From an uncultured Prevotellaceae bacterium (GTDB taxonomy: Bacteria; Bacteroidota; Bacteroidia; Bacteroidales; Bacteroidaceae), in assembly GCA_902774925.1 (NCBI GenBank), contig CACYKE010000009.1:1-52281 (forward strand): a DNA stretch of 52,281 nt. Direction: 5' to 3'. Below, one piece after another: positions 13,929 through 22,288 of this stretch. The notes beneath the pieces were generated by a model. It searched no databases, had not been told where the DNA came from, and worked only from the letters and a program-made list of their open reading frames with translations. Numbering within the stretch: the stretch's first letter is position 1; every line of letters starts with the position of its first letter. The translations under genes were made by a program, and so were the position numbers.

Positions 13929-14761
13929 ATACTTCTACAATTAAAACAATGCCCGTCTGGAAATGGGCGCTGCTAGTGGTGGTAAGTCTAGTACTAGCCA
14001 TACTCATGTATTCCTTCGCTCAGTTAGTGTTTCTAGCTATTGACAATCCGTGGGTGCAATCGACAGTTGGTGTGGTTTCTTCCATTGCTATGATAGGGCT
14101 TTATGCATTATTTGTAAAATGGTTTGAGAAACATAAAGCAATGGATATTCCTTTCAGACGTTTTGCGCAGGATACGGCAAAAGGTCTTGGAGTCGGATTC
14201 GGTTTCTTTGTTGGTGTAGTATTGATAATGATGCTTTTGGGCCTATATCGCATCGATAGCATAGGAACAGACAAGCCAATGCAAATCGTATCGGCATTCT
14301 TCCTTTTTCTGTTGGTAGGAACAGGGGAAGAAATTCTGTTCCGAGGGGTGCTCTTCCGCTGGATTGATGAGAAATGGGGCTATGTGGCGGCTCTGACTGT
14401 ATCTTCGGTGGTTTTTGGTTTTATACATTTATCCGAGCCTAACGCGACCCTGTGGTCATCGTTGGCCATCGCCGTGGAAGCAGGACTCCTTCTAGGCGCA
14501 GCATACAAATATTCAGGGACATTGTGGCTTCCTATCGGCATTCATTGGGCATGGAATTTCACGCAAGGCAATATTTTCGGTTTTGAGGTGTCTGGTAAAG
14601 ATTTAGGAGTATCCCTCTTGAAGTCAACAGTTAGCGGCCCTGACTGGCTTACAGGTGGAGCCTTTGGGGCTGAAGCATCGGTTATACCTGTCTTCTTGGG
14701 TCTATTATTGTCGGCATGGTACATATGGAAAAGATTATCGAATATTAACAGGATTATTTAA
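13925..14761 (+). CDS. CPBP family intramembrane metalloprotease
   Basis: A 278 aa polytopic membrane protein of the CAAX protease/bacteriocin-processing (Abi/CPBP) family. Catalytic motifs are present in order: EEILFRGVLFRW (the EExxxR motif), FGFIHL (FxxxH) and GIHWAWNF (HxxxN). About seven or eight hydrophobic segments are seen. Members process prenylated or small peptides or confer self-immunity to bacteriocins; the substrate is unknown here. The start overlaps the stop of a 16-codon upstream frame, and the promoter lies at 13841-13872, so expression probably depends on translational coupling from that frame. It ends before a degenerate terminator/promoter module at 14856. Confidence 0.85.
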   Translation: MNTSTIKTMPVWKWALLVVVSLVLAILMYSFAQLVFLAIDNPWVQSTVGVVSSIAMIGLYALFVKWFEKHKAMDIPFRRFAQDTAKGLGVGFGFFVGVVLIMMLLGLYRIDSIGTDKPMQIVSAFFLFLLVGTGEEILFRGVLFRWIDEKWGYVAALTVSSVVFGFIHLSEPNATLWSSLAIAVEAGLLLGAAYKYSGTLWLPIGIHWAWNFTQGNIFGFEVSGKDLGVSLLKSTVSGPDWLTGGAFGAEASVIPVFLGLLLSAWYIWKRLSNINRII

Positions 14762-14782
14762 AACAGAAAGGTTTATAAGATT

Positions 14783-14845
14783 ATGGCGAAGAACATTGCC
14801 GTGAGAACTAAGAAGTGGCGTGAAAAAGATGCCATAGGGAAGTAA
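14783..14845 (+). CDS. Possible 20-aa frame downstream of the CPBP gene
   Basis: A short frame MAKNIAVRTKKWREKDAIGK with a purine-rich AGAAAGG upstream. It is strongly basic. No family is recognised and no promoter of its own is seen; it could be a gene start relic. Reported only because it lies inside the CPBP transcript before the hairpin. Confidence 0.2.
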   Translation: MAKNIAVRTKKWREKDAIGK

Positions 14846-14855
14846 ACAAATAAAT

Positions 14856-14907
14856 CGGGCTCATCGTTTGATGGGGTCGTTTTTTTTTTCGTACCTTCGC
14901 TGGCGAT
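14856..14907 (+). terminator. Terminator/relic promoter module, copy 1
   Basis: The hairpin arms CGGGCTCATC and GATGGGGTCG (one mismatch, wobble pairs) surround loop GTTT, followed by ten T. A decayed -7 (TACCTTCG) comes next. The segment is about 85% identical to 19083-19133. Here it ends the CPBP transcript; no plus-strand gene follows, so the promoter part is a relic. Confidence 0.65.
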
Positions 14908-14910
14908 CCC

Positions 14911-15777
14911 TCAGGGGGTGGATGTCTTTCTGCGGTATTGTTTGGCGGTCATGCCGGTGACGCGCTTGAAAAAGCGATAGAAGGAGGTGGGTTCGGAAAA
15001 GCCGAGCATGTAGGCCGTTTCCTGAAGCGTCGGCGTGGCGCGGGCTTCAATGAGCCGCTTGGCCTGTGCCGTCACGTACTGCTCTATCCACTGTCCCGGC
15101 GAGAGACCGCCAGTAGCTGCGCGGATGACCTTGCTGAGGTGCTTGGGGGTGATGTTCATCAGACTGGCGTAGTATTTGACCTCTCGCGACTCCCGATAGT
15201 GTTTCACCACCAGATCGCAGAAATGGTTGAAGAGCTCTGCATGGCGATTCTCTGACCATTGCCTGTCTTGTTCGTGGCGGTAGTAATTGAGGAATTCAAA
15301 GCCTACGGCGAGCTGTGCCAACATGGCCTGATAGCGGTGGGGCAGTTCCTTGTCGGTGTGGTTGGCAATGACGATGAGCTGGTCGACGATGGTCATGAGG
15401 TGAGCGGCTTGTTCGTCGGTGAGCGAACAGACGGGTGCGTAGTTGAATTTCTCGTAGTCGTGGCTGAAGGTGTGGAAACGGAGGTCGTCGAACATCTTCG
15501 GTGAGATGAAGAACAGTGCGTAGGTGAAGTCGTCGGTGCAATCCATGGGATGCATGACGTGGCCCGGCATGATGAAAGCGAGATCGTTTTTGCGGTGTGT
15601 GATGACGCGCATGTCATATTTTGCCCGTGCGCTGCCACTCAGACACAGGGTCAGAATGATGTGCGGGAAGACGAAATCTTCGTTGAGATTGAAGAAACGG
15701 TGCATCTCGCGCACAATCAGGATGCCGGACTGTTCGACTTCTTCTATGAGCAGCTCTTTGGATGGTATCAATGCCAT
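14911..15777 (-). CDS. AraC-family transcriptional regulator
   Basis: A 288 aa regulator. The C-terminal ~100 residues hold two HTH motifs of the AraC/XylS type (YYASLMNITPKHLSKVIRAA and LQETAYMLGFSEPTSFYRFF, ending TGMTAKQYRRK). The N-terminal part is a cupin-like sensor (FVFPHIILTLCLSG...HVMHPMD). The ATG at 15777 is preferred: a longer GTG start at 15819 would lie on the -7 box (TACTTTTG, 15826-15819) and so could not be in the mRNA. The gene diverges from the large surface-protein gene at 15958, and both promoters carry the same 15-base box in mirror orientation, which suggests the regulator controls both. Confidence 0.85.
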   Translation of the reverse strand: MALIPSKELLIEEVEQSGILIVREMHRFFNLNEDFVFPHIILTLCLSGSARAKYDMRVITHRKNDLAFIMPGHVMHPMDCTDDFTYALFFISPKMFDDLRFHTFSHDYEKFNYAPVCSLTDEQAAHLMTIVDQLIVIANHTDKELPHRYQAMLAQLAVGFEFLNYYRHEQDRQWSENRHAELFNHFCDLVVKHYRESREVKYYASLMNITPKHLSKVIRAATGGLSPGQWIEQYVTAQAKRLIEARATPTLQETAYMLGFSEPTSFYRFFKRVTGMTAKQYRRKTSTP

Positions 15778-15815
15778 ATTACGTCTTTGTTTAGCATGTG
15801 GGGAAGCACTATCGC

Positions 15816-15924
15816 CCACAAAAGTACTGCTTTTTTTGGATTATCCAAGGGGAATGCGACATTTTGCCATAAAAAAATCCCGAATTGTTAGTGTGTTGAT
15901 ATGTAGAATGCAGTACTTTTGTGG
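15816..15924. promoter_or_regulatory. Divergent promoters with mirrored 15-base boxes
   Basis: GCAGTACTTTTGTGG occurs on the minus strand (15830-15816) and on the plus strand (15910-15924). Each copy contains the -7 element TACTTTTG, one for the AraC gene and one for the gene at 15958. The AraC side has TTG 19 bases upstream; the other side lacks a good -33, as expected for an activated promoter. Confidence 0.7.
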
Positions 15925-15957
15925 CAATTTAAACATTATATCTAACACAAAACAACG

Positions 15958-18900
15958 ATGATAAAAAAGAATCTATTCTTTTCCGTGTTGCTCCTGTTAG
16001 TAGGAGCAAGTATGCAGGCTCAGTCTATCGCTGACAAGCAGATGGACGAGCGGTTCAATGACGGCACCAAGATGCCGTACGGATGGTTTGGTGAAGGCTG
16101 GACGGTGGACGACGGCAAGGCTAAGTCGAAGGCTACCGAAGACTCCGGTAACGGTATGCCAGGCATGGGTGGTGGCGACCCTGGCGAAAACCCTGGCTCG
16201 ACCGGTACGCCCGGCATGGGCAGTATGTTTGGCGGCAACCGCATCAGGACTTACCTGCTTACGCCTCCCGTAGAAGTCAGGGACGGCGAGGACCTGGTGT
16301 TCAGTGCCAGAAAACCCAAGGCAGGAGGTTTCAGTTTCGACCTGAAGGCCATCATGGGTATGAGCGACACCCTCTTCGTGGTAGAGCGCTCGGTGTATGG
16401 CAAGAACCAGTGGCTACGCGTGGGTGACTATACGGAGGCGTTGACCGACGAATTCCAGACGTTCACCATTTCAGACACGCCGAAGGGCGAATACCGTTTC
16501 CGCTTTATATCGTATGTCGATGCCGAGGTGGACAGCGTGGCGGGTTTCCATATTGACAGCGAGGCTCCCGACCTGTTGGTGACCGTTGACAGTCTGCACA
16601 CGCGCTTTGTGGACTACAGCGTATGTGCCGAGGACAGCACCAAGGAGTTTATCGTCATCAATACCGGTACGGGGACGCTGGATGTTGTCGTTTCTTCGAG
16701 CGATCCGGAACTGTTCAGCTTTGACCAGAGCAAGCTTAGCATTGCCGGTGGCGACTCTGCTAAGGTGAACGTCACGTTCCACTATGACAAAGGCAAGATT
16801 GGTAAGAACGAAGAGATTATCTCGTTCAGCTATGCTGACAATCGCTTTAATTCCGCACAAATCAGTGTGGCAGCCATCATCACTGAACCAGAGGTTTGGG
16901 CTGTTGACTTCAACGACAACAAGCTACCCATAGGTTGTTATGGCGAGGGCTTCGTGGTGAAGGATAGCATAGCGACACATTATAATCCCGATGGCGGCGG
17001 TATGGCGGCTATGGCTGCCATTTTTGGCGGCGGTGGTGCCAGCGACTGGTTTATGACGCCCCCGTTGACCATTAAGAATGCGAGCAATGCCGTGATATTC
17101 TCGCTGAAGAATGGCGACGGCAGTTACAAGGGTCCCATCATCGACCCACAGGCTGCTGTGACCATCGAGAAGTCCATTTACGGTAGCAATCAGTGGGAGA
17201 AGGTGGATGCCTACGAACTGAAGGACACGTTGTACCACACGAAATGGATTGCCGGGCTCCCGGCAGGCGACTACCGTTTCCGCTTTGTCTCTGGCGACAG
17301 CCTTTGCATCGACAGTATTGCCGGTGGTTTCATCAGAATGGACGCTCCCGACTTGCTGGTGCGCCATAATGGACGTGCCGCGCAGACGGTGAACTACGGC
17401 GTTTGTCGTGGCAACGTTACCAAGACCTTCCAACTCATCAATACGGGTACGTCGACATTGCAGATTTATGCCATGTCGAGCGATCCTACGTTCTACACGC
17501 TGAGTCAGCAGGTGTTTACCATTGCTGCAGGCGAGTCGGCCACCATTGACGTGACCTTTAATTATAACGCTGAGGCTTTGGGTGCCCATCAGGCTGCACT
17601 TGTTCTGACACCGACAAACTGCCAGATAGCTACGCAGATGATTTACCTATCGGCCTATGTCACCTACGAGAATGCCTGGTCGGAAGACTTTGAGCAGGAG
17701 TTCGAGGTCGAGGAAGGCGATACCCCTGACCTACCTATTGGTTGGAGCACCACCGGTTGGAAGATTATCAAGGGCGGTGGTATGGATATGATGGCTATGA
17801 TGGGTATGGGCAGTGGCGAGAAGTCGTGGGCTCCCCATACCGACAGCGACGCCTATGAACTCATCACCCCAAGTCTGCAAGCCAAGCAGGGCGACGTGTT
17901 GCGCTTCTATGCCGACATCAGCAGTGGTTGGCTCAACTTGTTCTACAAGTGCGAAGGTGATGCCGACTGGACCTACCAGAATACCTATATCACTGCCGAT
18001 TCCATCTATTTCATTGCACCGCTTTCGGGCGTTTATCAACTGAAGTTCACAGGCAGTTCCGTAGCCGTTGACGATTTCCTTGGATTCCTGAAACCCATGC
18101 AGGGTGCAACGTTGAGTGATGATGCTGCATTCGATTCCCAGAATGCCGAGGTGATAGAACACTTCAAGGGTAAGAAAGTAAATGTATATTATGATCGCGT
18201 GCTCTCAGCAGAAAGCAAGGGCTATGGTTCGTGGACGCCCAAGGCCTATACCCTCTGTCTGCCTTACGAATTCCGCTTTGGTGAACTCGTGGAGCCGGGT
18301 AAGGTGAAGTTCTACCAGCTATCATTCGTCGACGACTACTATAAGCAGTTTGTATTTACTGAGGTGGCTAGTGTTGCTGAGGCTGGCAAGGCATACTTGG
18401 CTGTGGTGGATAAGGGTGATGTCAGCCTGAATGCATATAACGTGGCATTGACGGCAGAGCCCGTTACTGACACTGACAATACTGCTGTGAACGACTACGA
18501 GCAATGGTTCTTCAATGGCGAATACAGGAATGTGGGTCAGTGGGTTGGCAACTTCAAGAGCATCAGTGCCCAAGAGGCTGACGACAAGAATATGTATTGT
18601 CTGTTGGAAGATGGTTCGTGGGCACGTCTCACGTCTGATGACAACCCCGATGCCCGTCTCAATGCCTTCCGCGGCTACTATTTGGCTAATAGCGTTGCTG
18701 AAAGCCCACAACAACTCGACAACCGAGCTCAAGCCGACCAGAATTCTAAGGTCTATCGCACGCTGTTCAGTAATGCTGGCGTGGTCAATGTGAACGATGC
18801 CAATGTGCCAGACGCACTTAACATCCTGTACAATGCCGACATTCCCACGCCGGTGGCTACTCCTACTGGTATACAGCCCACCATCAAGACCATCGAAGCC

Positions 18901-19002
18901 GACGGCACCAGTCGCTACTTCGACCTCAATGGCCGTATGCTCAGTGGCAAGCCCTCAGCAAAGGGAGTGTACATCAATAATGGTAAGAAGGTAGCGAAAT
19001 AG
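15958..19002 (+). CDS. Large exported protein with three cleaved-adhesin-like (choice-of-anchor J) modules and Met/Gly-rich inserts
   Basis: A 1014 aa protein with a signal peptide (MIKKNLFFSVLLLLVGASMQ, cut after AQ). Three similar modules begin DERFNDGTKMPYGWFGEGW, WAVDFNDNKLPIGCYGEGF and WSEDFEQ...LPIGWSTTGW, as in choice-of-anchor J/cleaved-adhesin domains. Each is interrupted by a Met/Gly-rich loop (16141-16240, 16992-17040, 17773-17820). Modules one and two are each followed by an Ig-like choice-of-anchor D segment (EFIVINTGTGTLDV, TFQLINTGTSTLQI). The C-terminus (RYFDLNGRMLSGKP then KGVYINNGKKVAK) resembles the terminal segment of many Bacteroidetes surface proteins. It is probably exported to the cell surface under the divergent AraC regulator. 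Ligand unknown. Confidence 0.75.
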   Translation: MIKKNLFFSVLLLLVGASMQAQSIADKQMDERFNDGTKMPYGWFGEGWTVDDGKAKSKATEDSGNGMPGMGGGDPGENPGSTGTPGMGSMFGGNRIRTYLLTPPVEVRDGEDLVFSARKPKAGGFSFDLKAIMGMSDTLFVVERSVYGKNQWLRVGDYTEALTDEFQTFTISDTPKGEYRFRFISYVDAEVDSVAGFHIDSEAPDLLVTVDSLHTRFVDYSVCAEDSTKEFIVINTGTGTLDVVVSSSDPELFSFDQSKLSIAGGDSAKVNVTFHYDKGKIGKNEEIISFSYADNRFNSAQISVAAIITEPEVWAVDFNDNKLPIGCYGEGFVVKDSIATHYNPDGGGMAAMAAIFGGGGASDWFMTPPLTIKNASNAVIFSLKNGDGSYKGPIIDPQAAVTIEKSIYGSNQWEKVDAYELKDTLYHTKWIAGLPAGDYRFRFVSGDSLCIDSIAGGFIRMDAPDLLVRHNGRAAQTVNYGVCRGNVTKTFQLINTGTSTLQIYAMSSDPTFYTLSQQVFTIAAGESATIDVTFNYNAEALGAHQAALVLTPTNCQIATQMIYLSAYVTYENAWSEDFEQEFEVEEGDTPDLPIGWSTTGWKIIKGGGMDMMAMMGMGSGEKSWAPHTDSDAYELITPSLQAKQGDVLRFYADISSGWLNLFYKCEGDADWTYQNTYITADSIYFIAPLSGVYQLKFTGSSVAVDDFLGFLKPMQGATLSDDAAFDSQNAEVIEHFKGKKVNVYYDRVLSAESKGYGSWTPKAYTLCLPYEFRFGELVEPGKVKFYQLSFVDDYYKQFVFTEVASVAEAGKAYLAVVDKGDVSLNAYNVALTAEPVTDTDNTAVNDYEQWFFNGEYRNVGQWVGNFKSISAQEADDKNMYCLLEDGSWARLTSDDNPDARLNAFRGYYLANSVAESPQQLDNRAQADQNSKVYRTLFSNAGVVNVNDANVPDALNILYNADIPTPVATPTGIQPTIKTIEADGTSRYFDLNGRMLSGKPSAKGVYINNGKKVAK

Positions 19003-19011
19003 TAGCTCCGT

Positions 19012-19065
19012 CTCGGAAAAACTCAAATTAATTTGGTTTTTCGCTCGACTTTTCGTGACCTTGCG
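19012..19065 (+). promoter_or_regulatory. Degenerate third copy (P3) of the promoter cassette
   Basis: Shares CTCGGAAA, a TTTG/T-rich middle and TTTTTCGCTCGA with the cassettes at 2461-2525 and 12250-12313, but its -7 is decayed (TGACCTTG). It lies between the surface-protein gene and the lptB terminator/promoter. Probably inactive. Confidence 0.45.
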
Positions 19066-19082
19066 CTAAAGGAAGCAAAAAA

Positions 19083-19111
19083 CGGGCTCATCGTTTGGTG
19101 GGCTCGTTTTT
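19083..19111 (+). terminator. Terminator of the surface-protein gene (module copy 2)
   Basis: The arms CGGGCTCATC (19083-19092) and GGTGGGCTCG (19097-19106) pair over ten positions with three wobble pairs around loop GTTT, followed by five T. Confidence 0.7.
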
Positions 19112-19125
19112 AATTTGTACCTTTG
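19094..19125 (+). promoter_or_regulatory. lptB promoter overlapping the terminator
   Basis: TTTG (19094-19097) lies in the loop and closing base of the terminator hairpin and is followed after 20 bases by TACCTTTG (19118-19125). Predicted transcription starts within a few bases of the ATG at 19134. Confidence 0.65.
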
Positions 19126-19133
19126 TCGGCGAT

Positions 19134-19946
19134 ATGGAAGAAACGAGTAATATGCAGGAACAGGAGCACATGGTGCTACGTACGGAGGGGCTGGTGAAAA
19201 TTTACGGCAAGCGTACGGTAGTGAATGACGTGTCGTTCGACGTGAAGCAGGGTGAGATTGTCGGTCTGCTGGGTCCTAACGGTGCAGGTAAGACGACGTC
19301 GTTCTATATGACGACGGGACTGATAGTGCCCAATAAAGGTCATATCTTTCTGGGCGACGAGGACGTGACGACATACCCCGTGTATAAGCGTGCCCGTGCC
19401 GGTATCGGCTATCTGGCACAGGAGGCTTCGGTGTTCCGTAAGATGACGGTCGAGGACAATATCCTGTCGGTGTTGGAAATGACGGGCAAGCCCCGCGACT
19501 ACCAGTTGGAGAAGTTGGAGAGTCTGATCAAGGAGTTCCGTCTGCAGAAGGTGCGTAAGAATACCGGTGACCGCCTGTCGGGTGGTGAGCGCCGTAGGAC
19601 GGAGATAGCGCGCTGTTTGGCTATTGAGCCGAAATTCATCATGCTCGACGAGCCGTTTGCCGGTGTGGACCCCATTGCCGTTGAGGATATCCAGTTTATT
19701 GTGTGGAAACTGAAGGACAAGAATATCGGCATCCTGATTACTGACCATAACGTGGAAGATACGTTGTGTATCACCGACCGCGCCTATCTGTTGTTCGAGG
19801 GTCGCATCTTATTCCACGGGTCGCCAGAGGAGTTGGCAGCTAATCCGATAGTGAGGAAAAACTACCTGACAGAGTCGTTCGTGTTGAGGCAGAAAGACTT
19901 CTCGGCGTTGGAGGAACAGCGCAAGGAAGAAGAGAGTGAAGATTGA
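19134..19946 (+). CDS. lptB: LPS export ABC transporter ATP-binding protein LptB
   Basis: The cytoplasmic ATPase that drives lipopolysaccharide extraction by LptBFG. Motifs: Walker [10 protein letters not shown]-loop in [17 protein letters not shown], signature [15 protein letters not shown], Walker [14 protein letters not shown] and switch histidine in ITDHNV. This close match to E. coli LptB ([15 protein letters not shown]) separates it from other ABC ATPases. ATG 19134 gives 270 aa; ATG 19152 or 19170 are alternatives with a more usual leader, as the promoter ends only eight bases before 19134. An acidic tail ([11 protein letters not shown]) ends the protein. LptF/G are not in the window. 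Confidence 0.92.
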   Translation: MEETSNMQEQEHMVLRTEGLVKIYGKRTVVNDVSFDVKQGEIVGLLGPNGAGKTTSFYMTTGLIVPNKGHIFLGDEDVTTYPVYKRARAGIGYLAQEASVFRKMTVEDNILSVLEMTGKPRDYQLEKLESLIKEFRLQKVRKNTGDRLSGGERRRTEIARCLAIEPKFIMLDEPFAGVDPIAVEDIQFIVWKLKDKNIGILITDHNVEDTLCITDRAYLLFEGRILFHGSPEELAANPIVRKNYLTESFVLRQKDFSALEEQRKEEESED

Positions 19947-19984
19947 ACGTTGAGTATTGGTTTTTTTTGGTTAAAAAATAATAA

Positions 19985-20012
19985 TGTTCAATGTTCAATG
20001 TTCAATGTTCAA
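19985..20012 (+). repeat. Four perfect 7-base units between lptB and tig
   Basis: TGTTCAA repeated four times without change. On the opposite strand this is the AACATTG unit seen at 5337, 33654 and 42426. Confidence 0.85.
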
Positions 20013-20023
20013 TGAATATTTTG

Positions 20024-20031
20024 TACCTTTG
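20024..20031 (+). promoter_or_regulatory. tig promoter -7 element
   Basis: TACCTTTG, 46 bases before the tig ATG. The repeat array occupies the -33 region and no TTTG is present at the right distance. Confidence 0.5.
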
Positions 20032-20077
20032 CACGCTCAAAACGCAAGTATATTATTAAATAAGGTATAAAAAAGAG

Positions 20078-21427
20078 ATGAATATTACATTTGAAGTTCC
20101 TGACAAGATCAATGGTTTGATGACCATTACATTGGAGTCGGCTGACTATCAGCCTGAGGTCGAGAAGACCCTGAAAGACTATCGTAAGCGCGCCAACATT
20201 CCCGGATTCCGTCCTGGTCAGGCCCCGATGGGCATGATCAAGCGTCAGTTCGGTACCAGTGTGAAGGTGGACGCCGTGAACAAGCTGTTAGGCGAGAAGT
20301 TGTACGAATACGTTCGTGAGAACAAGATTCAGATGTTGGGTGAGCCCCTCCCCAGCGAGCAGCAGGAAGCCCTTGACTTCGAGAGCGACCAGCCCCTGAC
20401 ATTTAAGTTCGACATTGCCGTAGCCCCTGAGTTTGAGGCTAAGTTGAGTGCTAAGGACAAGGTTCCTTTCTATAACATCACCGTTGACGACAAGCTCATC
20501 GACCAGCAGGTGGAGATGTATCAGAGCCGTGCCGGTCAGTATGAGAAAGTAGAGCAGTTTGATGCCGAGCAGCGTGATATGCTGAAGGGTGACCTGCGCG
20601 AGGTAAACGGCACCATCGAGGTTGCCGATGCCGTGCTGATGCCCCAGTATATGAAGGTGGATGACCAGAAGAAGCTGTTTGACGGCTGTAAGCTGGGTGA
20701 TGTCATCACTTGGAATCCCCGCAAGGCCTATCCTGAGAGCGACGTCGAGGTATCGAGCCTGCTGAAGATTCAAAAGGAAGAGGTGAAAGACCACGAGGGT
20801 GACTTCACTTTCCAGATTACCGAGATCAGCCGTTTCGTAAAGGCTGAGGTGAACCAGACACTGTTCGACCAGACCTTCGGTGAGGGTACTGTGAAGAGCG
20901 AGAAGGAGTTCCGTCAGAAGATTGCCGACCAGATCAGTCAGCAGTTCAAAGCTGACAGCGACTATAAGTTCCTGCTCGACGTCCGTGAGCACATGGAGAA
21001 GAAGGTTGGCAAGCTGGAGTTCCCCGAGGCTATCCTGAAGCGCGTGATGATTCAGAACAACAAAGACCGCAAGGATGCTCAGGAGTATGTAGAGAAGAAC
21101 TTCGACTTGAGTATCAAGGAGTTAGGCTGGCACCTCATCAAGGAGCAGCTCGTTGCCGCTCAGGGTATCAAAGTCGAAGAAGACGACCTGAAGCAGGTTG
21201 CCAAGGAGGCCGCCCGTGCACAGTTTGCCCAGTACGGTATGAGCAATGTTCCCGACGAGTATCTGGATAACTACGCTCAAGAGATGTTGAAGAAGCGTGA
21301 GAATGTTGACGGCCTCGTTGACCGTGCCGTTGATGTGAAGCTGACCGCCGCTCTGAAGGGTGTGGTGAAGCTCGACGAAAAAGACATCACTTTGGAGGAC
21401 TTCCAGAAGATGCTTCAGGAGAAGTAA
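20078..21427 (+). CDS. tig: Trigger factor
   Basis: The ribosome-associated chaperone that receives nascent chains at the exit tunnel. The N-terminal ribosome-docking loop reads GFRPGQAPMGMIKRQFG (residues about 44-60), corresponding to the GFRxGxxP signature. The rest fits the PPIase-like and C-terminal helical domains. At 449 aa it has the usual Bacteroidetes length. The gene stands upstream of clpP-clpX, the classic bacterial order tig-clpP-clpX, but a strong terminator (21508-21538) separates it from clpP, so the ATP-dependent protease pair has its own transcription. Confidence 0.95.
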   Translation: MNITFEVPDKINGLMTITLESADYQPEVEKTLKDYRKRANIPGFRPGQAPMGMIKRQFGTSVKVDAVNKLLGEKLYEYVRENKIQMLGEPLPSEQQEALDFESDQPLTFKFDIAVAPEFEAKLSAKDKVPFYNITVDDKLIDQQVEMYQSRAGQYEKVEQFDAEQRDMLKGDLREVNGTIEVADAVLMPQYMKVDDQKKLFDGCKLGDVITWNPRKAYPESDVEVSSLLKIQKEEVKDHEGDFTFQITEISRFVKAEVNQTLFDQTFGEGTVKSEKEFRQKIADQISQQFKADSDYKFLLDVREHMEKKVGKLEFPEAILKRVMIQNNKDRKDAQEYVEKNFDLSIKELGWHLIKEQLVAAQGIKVEEDDLKQVAKEAARAQFAQYGMSNVPDEYLDNYAQEMLKKRENVDGLVDRAVDVKLTAALKGVVKLDEKDITLEDFQKMLQEK

Positions 21428-21431
21428 ACAG

Positions 21432-21480
21432 TTGGCAATTGGCAGCTGGCTAAAGGCCAAAAGCTAACAGCTAACAGCCA
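21432..21480 (+). repeat. Degenerate 7-base array after tig, seven units
   Basis: Seven consecutive 7-base units with GC fixed at positions 4-5: TTGGCAA, TTGGCAG, CTGGCTA, AAGGCCA, AAAGCTA, ACAGCTA, ACAGCCA. It lies just before the tig terminator. Confidence 0.75.
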
Positions 21481-21507
21481 ATTATAATTATTTAACCAAA
21501 AAAATAG

Positions 21508-21538
21508 GTCGGAATGCTTTGCGTTCCGACTTTTTTTT
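21508..21538 (+). terminator. Intrinsic terminator of tig
   Basis: GTCGGAATGC and GCGTTCCGAC form a 10 bp stem (one wobble) over a TTT loop, followed by eight T. Confidence 0.9.
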
Positions 21539-21622
21539 GTAATTTTGTATCTACTTTTCGCGAAAAAGGCAGGCAGACCCCTGCTTTTTGTCATAAAATA
21601 AGGAAAAAAAAAGAAAGAATAT

Positions 21623-22288
21623 ATGAACAACGATTTTAGAAAATATGCTACCAAGCATCTTGGAATTAACGGTCTCGTGCTCGACGAAGTGATGAGTGCA
21701 CAGGCACAGTATCTGAACCCCTATATCCTGGAGGAGCGCCAGTTGAATGTTACCCAGATGGACGTCTTTTCGCGTTTGATGATGGACCGCATCATCTTCC
21801 TCGGCACACAGATTGACGACTATACTGCCAATACCCTGCAGGCCCAGTTGTTGTATCTGGACTCAGTGGATTCGGGCAAGGACATCAGCATCTACCTGAA
21901 TTCCCCTGGCGGTAGCGTGACGGCAGGCCTCGGCATCTATGACACCATGCAGTTCATCTCCAGCGACGTGGCTACCATCTGTACCGGTATGGCAGCCTCG
22001 ATGGCCGCTGTGCTGCTCGTAGCAGGTACTGAAGGCAAGCGTTCGGCACTGCCCCACAGCCGTGTGATGATTCACCAGCCGTTAGGTGGCGTGCAGGGTC
22101 AGGCTTCGGATATCGAGATTGAGGCCAAGGAGATTATGAAGTTCAAGAAAGAACTCTATACCATCATCTCTGAACATTCGCACACCCCATACGACAAGGT
22201 GTGGAACGACTCTGACCGTAACTACTGGATGACGGCAGAAGAGGCCAAAGAGTATGGTATGATTGATCAAGTGTTGAAGAAGAAGTAA
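21623..22288 (+). CDS. clpP: ATP-dependent Clp protease proteolytic subunit
   Basis: A serine protease that forms the double-heptamer chamber used with ClpX. The catalytic serine is in [12 protein letters not shown] (Ser126) and the histidine in VMIHQPLGG (His151). The substrate-binding [19 protein letters not shown] segment is intact. At 221 aa it has an N-terminal extension of roughly 25-30 residues compared with E. coli mature ClpP, as is usual in Bacteroidetes. Its stop overlaps the clpX start by one base (TAATG), so the two are translated together. Confidence 0.96.
   Translation: MNNDFRKYATKHLGINGLVLDEVMSAQAQYLNPYILEERQLNVTQMDVFSRLMMDRIIFLGTQIDDYTANTLQAQLLYLDSVDSGKDISIYLNSPGGSVTAGLGIYDTMQFISSDVATICTGMAASMAAVLLVAGTEGKRSALPHSRVMIHQPLGGVQGQASDIEIEAKEIMKFKKELYTIISEHSHTPYDKVWNDSDRNYWMTAEEAKEYGMIDQVLKKK

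Noticed and set aside
19985-20012. Iteron-type origin suggested by four tandem heptamers
   Set aside because: No DnaA boxes or replication gene nearby, and the same kind of array occurs at many other junctions.
20288-20992. Long antisense frame within tig
   Set aside because: Leu/Val-rich shadow of a highly biased gene; trigger factor motifs are on the plus strand.
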